Shown here: piece by piece, positions 26,872 to 35,136 of the stretch
How the letters are laid out: the number at the start of each line of letters is the position of its first letter
How positions within the stretch are numbered: position 1 is the first letter of the stretch
Assembly (NCBI GenBank): GCA_945931665.1
Contig: CAMEPL010000009.1
Coordinates: forward strand, 1-49,293
From: an uncultured Clostridium sp.
GTDB lineage: Bacteria; Bacillota; Clostridia; Peptostreptococcales; Peptostreptococcaceae
Direction of reading: 5' to 3'
Length of the DNA: 49,293 nt
Notes under the pieces: model-generated
Told to the model about the DNA's origin: nothing
Databases searched by the model: none
What the model saw: the letters and a program-made list of their open reading frames with translations, nothing else
Translations under genes and position numbers: made by a program

Positions 26872-27552
26872 TTAAAGACTATTTACTAAAGATAATTTCT
26901 TAAGTATTTTTGAATATCTATCATCAAATAAGTCTATATAATTATTATCTTCATCTAAAATATACATTATTTTTTCCTTAGCATTAGAAGTTGTAAATAC
27001 TGCATATTTTTTGTCTTTTAACTTTACATTAAAAATAGTAGAATTGAAAAATCTCATTTTCCCACGTCTTAAAAGATCATTAAATTCATTTGTAAGACAA
27101 TTATTAATTATATTTCTTATAAAGAGTTTAGGATTTTTATCATATATGTCTATAAGCTGTTTAAATTTATAATTATCTTCAGAAAAAGTGTCTATATTTA
27201 TTATCACCCTGTCTTTTGTAAAATGAAAATAACTGTTGTAATCAATAACTCCTAAACCAACATATGCATCTTCATTTATATTTTCCAAAAGATAAAGTAT
27301 TTTACCGCTTTTTGTATGCAAATTTATTAAGTAATTTAAGAAAAAGTTTATATAATACTCATCTTCATATAAAACAATATTTTTTGGAGCGTAAATAACT
27401 TGATATGAAATAGAATTCAGCTCATGAGTACTATATGTAGAAAATTTATCTTCTTCTTTTATAGGCATTTTCATTTTTACTATTATACCTTTTTGTTTTA
27501 ATTTTTCAATTTCCTCGTTTATCCTCTTTATCATAATTTCTCTGCTTACCAT
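26872..27552 (-). CDS. Unknown protein of the MoxR/VWA unit
   Basis: A 226-residue soluble protein of unknown family. The N-terminal helix is highly charged (MIKRINEEIEKLKQKGIIVK), followed by alternating strands (YQVIYAPKNIVLYEDEYYINFFLNYL). The C-terminal part KDKKYAVFTTSNAKEKIMYILDEDNNYIDLFDD looks like a beta-meander. No catalytic motif, signal peptide or membrane span. It starts 1 nt after the preceding gene, so production is probably coupled to it. Confidence 0.6.
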   Translation of the reverse strand: MVSREIMIKRINEEIEKLKQKGIIVKMKMPIKEEDKFSTYSTHELNSISYQVIYAPKNIVLYEDEYYINFFLNYLINLHTKSGKILYLLENINEDAYVGLGVIDYNSYFHFTKDRVIINIDTFSEDNYKFKQLIDIYDKNPKLFIRNIINNCLTNEFNDLLRRGKMRFFNSTIFNVKLKDKKYAVFTTSNAKEKIMYILDEDNNYIDLFDDRYSKILKKLSLVNSL

Positions 27553-27553
27553 T

Positions 27554-28444
27554 TTAAATCCCTACTTCTAAATTATCTTGTAATTTTAATAATTTATTTA
27601 TTAATTTTGATTTTTCCAAGTCACCAAGTTTATTATCTTTTATGTATATGTAACAATATGGTCTATTAGTTTTATTGTTCATATACTCGTATGCACTAAA
27701 GTAATATAATTCTTGGAATTTACCATCTATAATAGCTTCAACTACTTTTGATTTGAATAAACTTTTTATTTCTAAATTATCTAATGCAGTTTCAAAATAT
27801 TTTGGAAAGTAATAATCTTGATATTTATTAGGAACATACATCTCATTTCCACTTTGTCTTAAAACAACGACACATGAAAGAGCTTCCATTTTTAAATTTG
27901 CAAATTCATTTTTTATATTTGCTACACATCTATCTATATCGTCTATTTTAAAAGGGTATCTTAAAATTATATTCGCACCATCTATAGTTAATTTTGCCTC
28001 TCCTAATTCCAAAATCAATCCTTCAATATCTACTAAATACTGTATATACTTAATAGGACTTATATTTTCTAGAAAATCCTTTAATCTAGATAAATATGTA
28101 GTTTTAAAATTATATAAATTATCTACATGGCCATCCAATCTATAATCATCTATTAAAGAAGATGTCACTTTTATCGTATTATCTTTATAATAATGTAGTT
28201 TTGGTGCTCCTAATTTTTCTATTTTCTTAAGCGTATGAAAAAAATCTTTTATGCCTTTGTAATATATACTGTCTAAATTATCAAATATTATATTTTCTTC
28301 CGTTGGAACTATATCCTCTATACTTACATTTGAAAGACATTTTTCAATTGGAAGACTTATATCTAACCCATATTCATCAAGTAAAAGATTTATTGTCTCA
28401 TCAAACTCCAAAATCGTATTTTTGATATGTTCTTTTCTATCCAT
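27554..28444 (-). CDS. Unknown protein of the MoxR/VWA unit
   Basis: A 296-residue soluble protein of unknown family, 14 nt after the ATPase gene. It has a helical first half (KNTILEFDETINLLLDEYGLDI; YLSRLKDFLENISPIKYIQYLVDIEGLILEL) and a mixed second half (ANIILRYPFKIDDIDRCVANIKNEF; CVVVLRQSGNEMYVPNKYQDYYFP). No recognisable active site. Its fixed place between the MoxR ATPase and the downstream unknowns suggests it is a partner or client adaptor; that is inference. Confidence 0.6.
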   Translation of the reverse strand: MDRKEHIKNTILEFDETINLLLDEYGLDISLPIEKCLSNVSIEDIVPTEENIIFDNLDSIYYKGIKDFFHTLKKIEKLGAPKLHYYKDNTIKVTSSLIDDYRLDGHVDNLYNFKTTYLSRLKDFLENISPIKYIQYLVDIEGLILELGEAKLTIDGANIILRYPFKIDDIDRCVANIKNEFANLKMEALSCVVVLRQSGNEMYVPNKYQDYYFPKYFETALDNLEIKSLFKSKVVEAIIDGKFQELYYFSAYEYMNNKTNRPYCYIYIKDNKLGDLEKSKLINKLLKLQDNLEVGI

Positions 28445-28458
28445 AACCCACCTTCTAT

Positions 28459-29550
28459 TTATTCAAAAATATAGTCATTTTCTGTTATAAAATCGATTAT
28501 ATCATCATTGTCTAATTCTTCTATAAACAATCCTTTTACAAGTCTTTTATTAAGTGAAACCAAGTCTTTTAATGCAAGTACTGTAAACTCCGGTTTTAAT
28601 TTTAAGAAGAAATTAATTGCATTTTCAAGTTGACATATAAGCTCTTCATCTACATCATCTATATCCTTAATTTCTCTTAAAGATGTTAGTCTTGATATTA
28701 TACTACCTATTAATAGATATATTTTATCGTGCTCTGTCGGAATTTCTACATCTACTCCAGCTAATATATCATCTACACTTATAAGTTCATCTTTTAACTT
28801 GCAAAATTGTAAAAAGCTATTACATTCAATTTCACCAACATTGCCTTCAATTTTATATCTAAGTATATCATCATCAAGATCAAATACATTCGTATTTAAT
28901 ATATCACTTACTGCATGCCATGTTCTTGGGGAAGCGAATATCATAGAAGTACTGTCTGGTACAAAGTTATGTAATGCCCCAGGTTTAAAGTTTAAATAAC
29001 TTATTACAAAAGGATTTACCCCTGTTTTATATGCAAAATTTTTCTTCCATATATCTAAATCATATCCTATTTCGTGAATTTCAAATCTATTTGCTAGAGG
29101 TGATGGCATTTGCACAAATACTCCGTTGTCATCTTCTCTATTTCCAAGAGCGACAATAAACCACCCTTCTGGGAGTATATATTCACCTAAACGTCTATCT
29201 TGAATCAATTGATAAGCTGCTGCTTGAACTCTTTTTGGTGCTGATGTAAGCTCTTCAACTAAAAGAATTCCCCTTTCTCCATCTCTTTCAACATTTGGCA
29301 GTATATCATTTGGAAGCCATTTTGTTCTTGTTTTATCTTCATTTGGAAATGGAATCCCTTTCAAATCAGTTTCTGTATATAATAGAAGTCTTAAATCTAT
29401 AAGCCCCATATTTTTTCTCTCTGTTATTTGTTTTATTACTGCAGATTTGCCGATTCCCGAAGAACCAAGACCTAGAATTGCCCTTTTTATATTATTATCG
29501 ATATTAAATTCAACTATTTTCTCAAATTGTTCTATATTTATAGTAGACAT
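28459..29550 (-). CDS. MoxR-like AAA+ ATPase
   Basis: A 363-residue AAA+ ATPase of the MoxR type. Walker A GSSGIGKS is at residues 29-36. The Walker B region is ILLVEELTSAP (95-105), with Glu where Asp is usual before the catalytic Glu. Sensor-1 Asn lies in VALGN (133-137), PSPLANRFE gives the arginine-finger region, and a lid domain follows. MoxR ATPases act as remodelling chaperones, usually with a VWA-domain protein; here the VWA partner is the next gene upstream, separated by 58 nt. Confidence 0.88.
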   Translation of the reverse strand: MSTINIEQFEKIVEFNIDNNIKRAILGLGSSGIGKSAVIKQITERKNMGLIDLRLLLYTETDLKGIPFPNEDKTRTKWLPNDILPNVERDGERGILLVEELTSAPKRVQAAAYQLIQDRRLGEYILPEGWFIVALGNREDDNGVFVQMPSPLANRFEIHEIGYDLDIWKKNFAYKTGVNPFVISYLNFKPGALHNFVPDSTSMIFASPRTWHAVSDILNTNVFDLDDDILRYKIEGNVGEIECNSFLQFCKLKDELISVDDILAGVDVEIPTEHDKIYLLIGSIISRLTSLREIKDIDDVDEELICQLENAINFFLKLKPEFTVLALKDLVSLNKRLVKGLFIEELDNDDIIDFITENDYIFE

Positions 29551-29608
29551 ATTATAACCCCTTTATTTTTATAATTTTTAATTTATGCAAAATCTAAATC
29601 AATGTTTT

Positions 29609-30841
29609 TTACATTTTTATTATCTTAGATCCCTTATATCCTTCAATATTTCTAGTAGTAGCATCTTCAGTCAAACACCAAATTACATTTCTAATAAGTA
29701 CATTTGGTCTTGGAAAATACCCATCTGTTAAAACTACTGCACATGTATATTTTAATTTTTTATCTTTTATATATGAAAATGCACTATCGACATTAGTTCC
29801 CTCTCCCCCAGCTGGTCTCGCCTTTTTTAAATTATCTTTATCTATATCAAATACATCTTGAACTATACTATCGAAAAATATAACTTTTCCAGTTGCATTA
29901 AAATCATTACATATATTATAAGCTTGTGTCATAAAGTTATTTAAATCAGAATCAGAAATAGATCCTGATGTATCTATTACAAACAATATATCTTCTAATC
30001 TATTTTCATCTTCATAAACACCAGGTAGAATAAGTTCTCTGTATATATGATTTTTATCTGGAGTGTCAAAAGATAGATCATCAGATTCAATATTTGTCAA
30101 ATAGCGTCTTAAATATTTATGCCATGGTAGCCTAGTACCGATTAAATCTTCAATTCTTCTAAGTAAATTGCCAGGCATATCCCCCATAGATTTATTTCCT
30201 TGCATCTTATTAGTTATAATGCTCTCTTGAATTATTCTTCTCATATTTGATGAAGTCTTCTGCACATTTTTAGGTCTAATTAAATCTTCTTTTATATTTT
30301 GATAATTTATATTTTGTCCTAAACCACTTTTGCCTTCACCATTATTTTGACTATTATCTCCTATATCTTTACTAGTTTGTTGTTTCATATTTTTATAAAG
30401 CATTTCATAAAGCTGCTCAAAAGATAATTTTTCAAGTAGCGCTTTATCTTCTCTACTTTCCGCCATCAAAGCGTCTTTTGGAGGTGTAATTATTATTTGA
30501 TTCCTCCTAAATGCTTCTTTTTCCATATCTATATAGTAATTCACCAAATAATCTGCAGCTATATTTGCAACCTTACTATCTTTATTTATCATTCTAGTAG
30601 GATGCATAAAAATGCAGTGATAAAGTTGATGAAGTAGATAAAAGTTTCTCTCACTTTCGCTTAACTTATCCATATATTCCTTGTTATAAAAAATTGTGTC
30701 TCCATCTGTAGATGCAATATCCGTTGTATCACTTTCTTTAAGTTCACCTAATTTCATCAATATAACACCATAAAATGGTCTTCTTCGTATTAAATTAATC
30801 TTTAATTTACTTATACTCTCTTCTATTGTCAAATCTACCAC
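29609..30841 (-). CDS. VWA-like protein with DUF2201 putative metallopeptidase domain
   Basis: A 410-residue protein. Residues 1-125 form the putative metallopeptidase domain (YLLHQLYHCIFMHPTRM); the usual HExxH is HQLYH (71-75), so the catalytic Glu is Gln. A Gln/Asn/Gly-rich linker (155-185) leads to a VWA domain with an intact MIDAS: DTSGS (290-294), T349 in GGEGTN and D373 in LTDG. It is the usual partner of MoxR ATPases. The start is either GTG 30841 or the in-frame TTG three codons later; AGGGGTGG could serve either. First gene of the unit, with a clear promoter. Confidence 0.85.
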   Translation of the reverse strand: MVDLTIEESISKLKINLIRRRPFYGVILMKLGELKESDTTDIASTDGDTIFYNKEYMDKLSESERNFYLLHQLYHCIFMHPTRMINKDSKVANIAADYLVNYYIDMEKEAFRRNQIIITPPKDALMAESREDKALLEKLSFEQLYEMLYKNMKQQTSKDIGDNSQNNGEGKSGLGQNINYQNIKEDLIRPKNVQKTSSNMRRIIQESIITNKMQGNKSMGDMPGNLLRRIEDLIGTRLPWHKYLRRYLTNIESDDLSFDTPDKNHIYRELILPGVYEDENRLEDILFVIDTSGSISDSDLNNFMTQAYNICNDFNATGKVIFFDSIVQDVFDIDKDNLKKARPAGGEGTNVDSAFSYIKDKKLKYTCAVVLTDGYFPRPNVLIRNVIWCLTEDATTRNIEGYKGSKIIKM

Positions 30842-30862
30842 CCCTAATTACATCATTACTTA

Positions 30863-30890
30863 ATTATACCCCTTTTCCATATTTTAACAA
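30863..30890 (-). promoter_or_regulatory. Promoter of the five-gene MoxR/VWA unit
   Basis: Minus strand: TTGTTA (30890-30885), 16-nt spacer rich in G at its end, TATAAT (30868-30863), about 20 nt before the first start codon. Confidence 0.7.
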
Positions 30891-30898
30891 TAACTTTA

Positions 30899-30950
30899 TA
30901 TAAAAAAATAGCTCACATAAATAAAATCTATTTATGCGAGCTATTTTATA
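30899..30950 (-). terminator. Terminator after the AI-2E family gene
   Basis: A 19-bp stem (30905-30923 with 30929-30947), one mispair, with TTTTTTTA following on the minus strand. It isolates the downstream five-gene unit from read-through. Confidence 0.85.
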
Positions 30951-30954
30951 ATAT

Positions 30955-32121
30955 CTACATATAGTCTTTTGTATCTGTAGGTAAATTCTTTTCTTTTAAT
31001 TTATATTCTATATTTTCTTTAATTATAGAATATATAATCGCGAACAGTGGAACACCTATTATCATTCCTATAAATCCGAATAATTCTCCTGCTACTAATA
31101 TAGAGAATAATATCCAAAATGCTGAAATACCAATAGAGTCACCTAATATTTTAGGACCTATTATATTTCCATCAATTTGTTGTATTATAAATATTAATAC
31201 TAAGAATATAATTGATTTTGTAGGTGATTCAAATAGTATAAGTAAAAAACATGGTACCGCACCTATAAATGGACCAAAGAATGGAATTATATTTGTAATA
31301 CCTACTATTACAGAAATTAATACAGCATAAGGCATTTTTGCTATTGAGAACAATACAAAACTAAGTACACCTATTATAGCTGAATCTATTATTTTTCCAC
31401 TTACAAATTTACCAAAAGTATTATTACTTCTGTATGTTAATTCAAATATTCTATCGGCAGTTTTCCTACTAAACATTGCAGTTACCATTTTTTTAGATAA
31501 TGCATAGAATTTTTCTTTATCTAATAATAGATAAACTGATATTATTAAACCTAATACTATATTCCAAATACTAGATACTAAGTTCATAATTATATTAGCT
31601 ATAAGTGGAGCTATTTCACTTATAAATGCTATTAATTTTGCTGATATCTCTGATATTTTTTCATTTACAAATTTTGCAAGGTGATCATTTATTTCAAAAT
31701 TATTGATTAATTCTTGTGTTAGGTCTCGTACATTTTCCATATATTGAGGAATTTGATTTATTATTCCGACTATACTTTCTGTAAGTTGTGGAAATACAAA
31801 ATGTATACTAAGATAAATCATAACTCCAAATGTTAAATATGTAAGTAATATACTTATAATTCTCTTTCTACTTTGTTTTATTTTATTAAAAGACTTTATA
31901 TTTACTAAAACCCTCTCTTCATAAAACCTAAGTATAAAGTTTAATAAATATGCCAGTACAAATCCAATAATAAATGGATACATTATTGAAATTAAATAAC
32001 TTATTTTCGCACTAAATGATCCTATTTGTGACGCAAAAAAGTAGAATAAAATACTAATACATATAACAATTAAAGAATATACCGCAACTGTATTATACTT
32101 GCTATTCCAATTTACTTTCAT
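30955..32121 (-). CDS. AI-2E family (PerM) transporter
   Basis: Polytopic membrane protein of about 388 residues with seven to eight spans. The family core is visible: SSIWNIVLGLIISVYLLLDKEKF, FGKFVSGKIIDSAIIGVLSFVLF, GITNIIPFFGPFIGAVPCFLLILF and QQIDGNIIGPKILGDSIGI. Members export autoinducers or act as Na+/H+ antiporters; substrate is unknown here. ATG 32121 (MKVNWN) follows GGAAGG; the in-frame ATG at 32142 overlaps the site. It starts 24 nt after the pseudokinase stop, so the two form an operon. Confidence 0.9.
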   Translation of the reverse strand: MKVNWNSKYNTVAVYSLIVICISILFYFFASQIGSFSAKISYLISIMYPFIIGFVLAYLLNFILRFYEERVLVNIKSFNKIKQSRKRIISILLTYLTFGVMIYLSIHFVFPQLTESIVGIINQIPQYMENVRDLTQELINNFEINDHLAKFVNEKISEISAKLIAFISEIAPLIANIIMNLVSSIWNIVLGLIISVYLLLDKEKFYALSKKMVTAMFSRKTADRIFELTYRSNNTFGKFVSGKIIDSAIIGVLSFVLFSIAKMPYAVLISVIVGITNIIPFFGPFIGAVPCFLLILFESPTKSIIFLVLIFIIQQIDGNIIGPKILGDSIGISAFWILFSILVAGELFGFIGMIIGVPLFAIIYSIIKENIEYKLKEKNLPTDTKDYM

Positions 32122-32145
32122 TTTTCCTTCCTTTCCTACCAATCA

Positions 32146-33102
32146 CTATAATTGCATAATTACCATGACAAGAATAATAATGCACATAATTATCGATATT
32201 ATTTTTATCATAAAAGAATTATCTCTTTTAGTTTTTTCCTGATATGTTTCCTCTTGTAAGTCTATATTTTTATTTTCAACAATATCTGCTTTTACATACA
32301 TTATTTCAGTTAATTCAATTAAAATTTCATTATAATTATTATACTTATCTTTTCTTTCAAGTAATTTTTTTATAATTTTGATTAGTGGTTTATTAAAAAC
32401 AGTTATTTTTTCTGGATTTAAATTTATGCCTTTATCTATATTTTTTAACATTTCAAATTCTGTCTTTCCTATTTCAAATGGCATTTTTCTAAATAGACAA
32501 TAGTACATTATAACTCCTATAGCAAAAAAATCACTTTCTCTATCTGTATAATTTACATTCAATTGATGAGGAGATAAAAATGAAATATTATTGTTCATTC
32601 TTATATTTACTCCACCATTTGCCTTAGTAATCCCAAAATCATATATTTTTACATTGTAATTTTCATCTACTAAAATATTATCTAGTCTAATTGCCCCATG
32701 ATAAAAATCTTTCTCATCGTAAATTCTCATAGAACTTACTATTTGTTTCATTATATAAATAATATTATCTAAGTTTATAATATTGTTGTTTACTAAATCA
32801 AATAAGCTTGTTCCTTCAAAATACTCACTTATAATATAATATTTAGAATCATCAGTTACTACATCTAAAATATTTGCGACATTATCACAATCAATATTGG
32901 ACATCATTATAGATTCATCTACTAGGTTTGCAATAAAGATGTCTTTAAGAAGTTTATTATCTTCTAAAACTTTTATATATACATCAGAATCTAATTGTAA
33001 ATCTTTTGCTTTGTAAAGTTTATCTACTTTTAAATTTTCATCTTTTTCATTATAAATTTCGTATCTATTATCTATAACTAACACCTTATCTCCCTCTTTC
33101 AA
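32146..33102 (-). CDS. Membrane-anchored protein-kinase-like protein, probable pseudokinase
   Basis: A 318-residue protein with a Hanks-type kinase fold and one C-terminal span (about 297-317). The VAIK-type Lys is K44 (VYIKVL), hinge IISEYFEG is present, the activation-segment DFG is at 155-157, and SFLSPHQLN ... SDFFAIGVIMYYCLF matches the C-lobe. The catalytic loop reads HGAIRLDN (135-142): the HRD Asp is Ala137. No Gly-rich loop is evident. It may bind ATP but is unlikely to phosphorylate. Inferred role: regulating the AI-2E protein encoded just downstream. Confidence 0.8.
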   Translation of the reverse strand: MKEGDKVLVIDNRYEIYNEKDENLKVDKLYKAKDLQLDSDVYIKVLEDNKLLKDIFIANLVDESIMMSNIDCDNVANILDVVTDDSKYYIISEYFEGTSLFDLVNNNIINLDNIIYIMKQIVSSMRIYDEKDFYHGAIRLDNILVDENYNVKIYDFGITKANGGVNIRMNNNISFLSPHQLNVNYTDRESDFFAIGVIMYYCLFRKMPFEIGKTEFEMLKNIDKGINLNPEKITVFNKPLIKIIKKLLERKDKYNNYNEILIELTEIMYVKADIVENKNIDLQEETYQEKTKRDNSFMIKIISIIMCIIILVMVIMQL

Positions 33103-33116
33103 AATAACTTCAACAT

Positions 33117-33125
33117 ATTATATCA
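33117..33125 (-). promoter_or_regulatory. Extended -10 promoter of the pseudokinase operon
   Basis: TG-A-TATAAT on the minus strand (33125-33117), about 15 nt before the start codon region; the -35 is weak. Confidence 0.5.
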
Positions 33126-33234
33126 TAAAAGTATATTCCTAAATGGAATTTATTTAAAACTTAAGACTTTTTTAATGTTTTTTAATCTCTTATTTAAATA
33201 TATATTTTAAAATAAATTAAATTTTCTATATTTA

Positions 33235-33270
33235 TAAAAAAAGACAAACCCATATGAGCTTGCCTTTTTA
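33235..33270 (-). terminator. Terminator after the VanW gene
   Basis: On the minus strand AAAAAGGCAAGCTC pairs with GGGTTTGTCTTTTT entirely by Watson-Crick and G-U pairs, then T-run. Confidence 0.75.
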
Positions 33271-33271
33271 T

Positions 33272-34525
33272 CTATTCTTGATATACTGCTGTATAAATTT
33301 GTTTTGTCTCTGATTTTCCATTTTTAGTTATTGTTCTATAAGTTTTTGCCCCTGGTAAGCCATTGTAAGTAAAACTTGTAGTTTTTATACTTACGCCAAC
33401 TCTATCTTTAGAACATCCATAAATTTGAGCTCCAGCAACTCCTCCACCTGCATATGCAGATACGAATACTGGGTGTTCAAAATTATTTGTAAATTTAAAA
33501 TCGCTATCGCCATCGTTTACCATTGCATCTCTTCCTCTAGGAACATATGTTGATGTCTTACTATGGTTACGAACTTGTGTAATATCAAGCCCTGATAATA
33601 AAACTGCATTAAATAAAGTTGTAGAGCCTTGACATACGCCTCCACCTGGTGCATCTTGATAATCTCCAGCAACTATAACTGATGCATATTTAAATCCATT
33701 ACTTATAATTCTAGGACCTGTCGCATCATTATAAGAGAAAGTTTCTCCTGGCATTACTACAGTTCCATTACATCTGTCTAATGCTAAAGCTATATTATAG
33801 TTTCTGCCATATTGAGATTGATTAAAAGTAGTTGAGTAAGAACCAAGTACAGTGTCTATACTTTGCAAATCTTCAGACTTTACTTTTGGTTGTGTAATAT
33901 CAACTTTTAAAGCTATTGTTTCATAGTTTTTGTCTTTATATGCTTTTTGAATTAGCTTTTTATTAGCTTCATCATCACATTTAAGGCCAGTTTGTGATTC
34001 TTTAACTGTAATTCCAGATGAAACTGAAATTGTAGCATCTACATAAGGTTTATTTATTTGTTTTGATACTTGTCCTATTTGTTTATCTAGCTTTTCTTCA
34101 TTATAAGATGCTTTTATATTGTAATCATGTCCCCCAAATTTTGTACGCATATAAGTCATGACATTTGATAAATATGACTTTTGTCTTGTTAAATTATAAG
34201 CCTCATCTACCACTTTTTTTGTATTATATGATAAATCAACATCTTTTGCATTTATAGTATATTCTTTATTATTATAAGATAACTTCAAATTCTTTATAGG
34301 ATATTTAGCATTTACAGTATCTAGTGCTTCTTGCTTTGTAAGATTAGATACATCTACATCTTCTATATAAACATTCTCAGCTATTCTTCCATTATATAAT
34401 TTTTTTGATGTTAAATGATTTATGCCCCATACAAAAGCAATCATTATCACAGCAATAATTAGAATAAGCGCACTTTTTTTACCTTTAAAACTACCTTTTC
34501 CTTTTACAGTTGTGTCTTCACTCAT
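33272..34525 (-). CDS. VanW family protein with peptidoglycan-binding-like domain
   Basis: A 417-residue membrane-anchored protein exposed outside the cell. One N-terminal span (ALILIIAVIMIAFVWGINHL, about 19-38). Residues 55-220 resemble the PG_binding_4 (YoaR-like) module (VDVSNLTKQEALDTVN). The C-terminal VanW domain is PGETFSYNDATGPRIISNGF, GGGVCQGSTTLFNAVLLSGL and FEHPVFVSAYAGGG. VanW proteins occur with vancomycin clusters and widely in clostridia, role unknown. A WalR-like box lies upstream. Confidence 0.88.
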   Translation of the reverse strand: MSEDTTVKGKGSFKGKKSALILIIAVIMIAFVWGINHLTSKKLYNGRIAENVYIEDVDVSNLTKQEALDTVNAKYPIKNLKLSYNNKEYTINAKDVDLSYNTKKVVDEAYNLTRQKSYLSNVMTYMRTKFGGHDYNIKASYNEEKLDKQIGQVSKQINKPYVDATISVSSGITVKESQTGLKCDDEANKKLIQKAYKDKNYETIALKVDITQPKVKSEDLQSIDTVLGSYSTTFNQSQYGRNYNIALALDRCNGTVVMPGETFSYNDATGPRIISNGFKYASVIVAGDYQDAPGGGVCQGSTTLFNAVLLSGLDITQVRNHSKTSTYVPRGRDAMVNDGDSDFKFTNNFEHPVFVSAYAGGGVAGAQIYGCSKDRVGVSIKTTSFTYNGLPGAKTYRTITKNGKSETKQIYTAVYQE

Positions 34526-34601
34526 TTTTTCACCCCATTCTTACTATGTACTCTTTAGATTATATTTTAATTACTAAATTAAAACAATAAAATATTACAA
34601 A

Positions 34602-34618
34602 TGTAACCATATTGTTAC
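34602..34618 (+). promoter_or_regulatory. WalR-like box upstream of the VanW gene
   Basis: TGTAAC-5 nt-TGTTAC matches the WalR/YycF consensus TGTWAH-N5-TGTWAH at every position. It lies 77-93 nt upstream of the VanW start codon, on the opposite strand. Confidence 0.5.
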
Positions 34619-34654
34619 TAAAATATTAATTAAAATGCCAAAATACTATAAAAA

Positions 34655-34690
34655 ATAAAAATAAAACCTATTTTTTTAACAATAGGTTTT
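34655..34690 (-). terminator. Terminator of the 54-residue gene
   Basis: AAAACCTATT / AATAGGTTTT 10-bp stem (34663-34672, 34681-34690), followed on the minus strand by ATTTTTATTTTTTATAG. Confidence 0.65.
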
Positions 34691-34706
34691 CTTTTTCTTA
34701 TATCTT

Positions 34707-34871
34707 TTAATTCTTCTTTTCTTTTCTTATTCCTTTAAATTTTCCAGAACTTCCTATAAATATAAATCCAAATTTATTATAAATTTCATTTAGTTGCATT
34801 AATGTAACTTCACCTTTTTGTAAGTTTAAAAAAGTTATCTCTTCCAATTTTCTTTCGTATCTTACAGTCAT
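34707..34871 (-). CDS. Small basic protein (54 aa), possible SOS gene
   Basis: Short ORF read directly from the minus strand: ATG 34871 with AGGAGTG before it, stop TAA 34709-34707. The sequence starts MTVRYERKLEEITFLNLQKG and ends in a Lys-rich tail (GKFKGIRKEKKN); no membrane span. Its own terminator follows and a LexA-type box lies 74-87 nt upstream of the start, next to an extended -10-like TGATATAAA. I do not recognise the family. Confidence 0.65.
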   Translation of the reverse strand: MTVRYERKLEEITFLNLQKGEVTLMQLNEIYNKFGFIFIGSSGKFKGIRKEKKN

Positions 34872-34944
34872 TTTAATCACTCCTAAAATTAAAATTTTAT
34901 TACATAATATTAATTTATATCAAAAAATATTCCTATATTTTTAC

Positions 34945-34958
34945 CAAACATACGTTCC
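34945..34958 (-). promoter_or_regulatory. LexA-type (SOS) box
   Basis: Minus strand GGAACGTATGTTTG. It contains GAAC-N4-GTTT, the form I recall for clostridial LexA, and its complement matches the Bacillus consensus CGAACRNRYGTTYC at 13 of 14 positions. It sits just upstream of the promoter region of the 54-residue gene. Confidence 0.55.
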
Positions 34959-35136
34959 ATATATTTATTATATATCAAACATAAGTTCGACTTCAATATT
35001 TTTTTGGTTTTTATTGTTAAATTTATTAGTATAAACTTTTATATGATTTATAGACTTTTTTTAATTTAAATACTACAATTTATATATACTTGCCAGAAAA
35101 AATAATCTAATCTGAAATGAGTTAGGAGGAGTTAAT

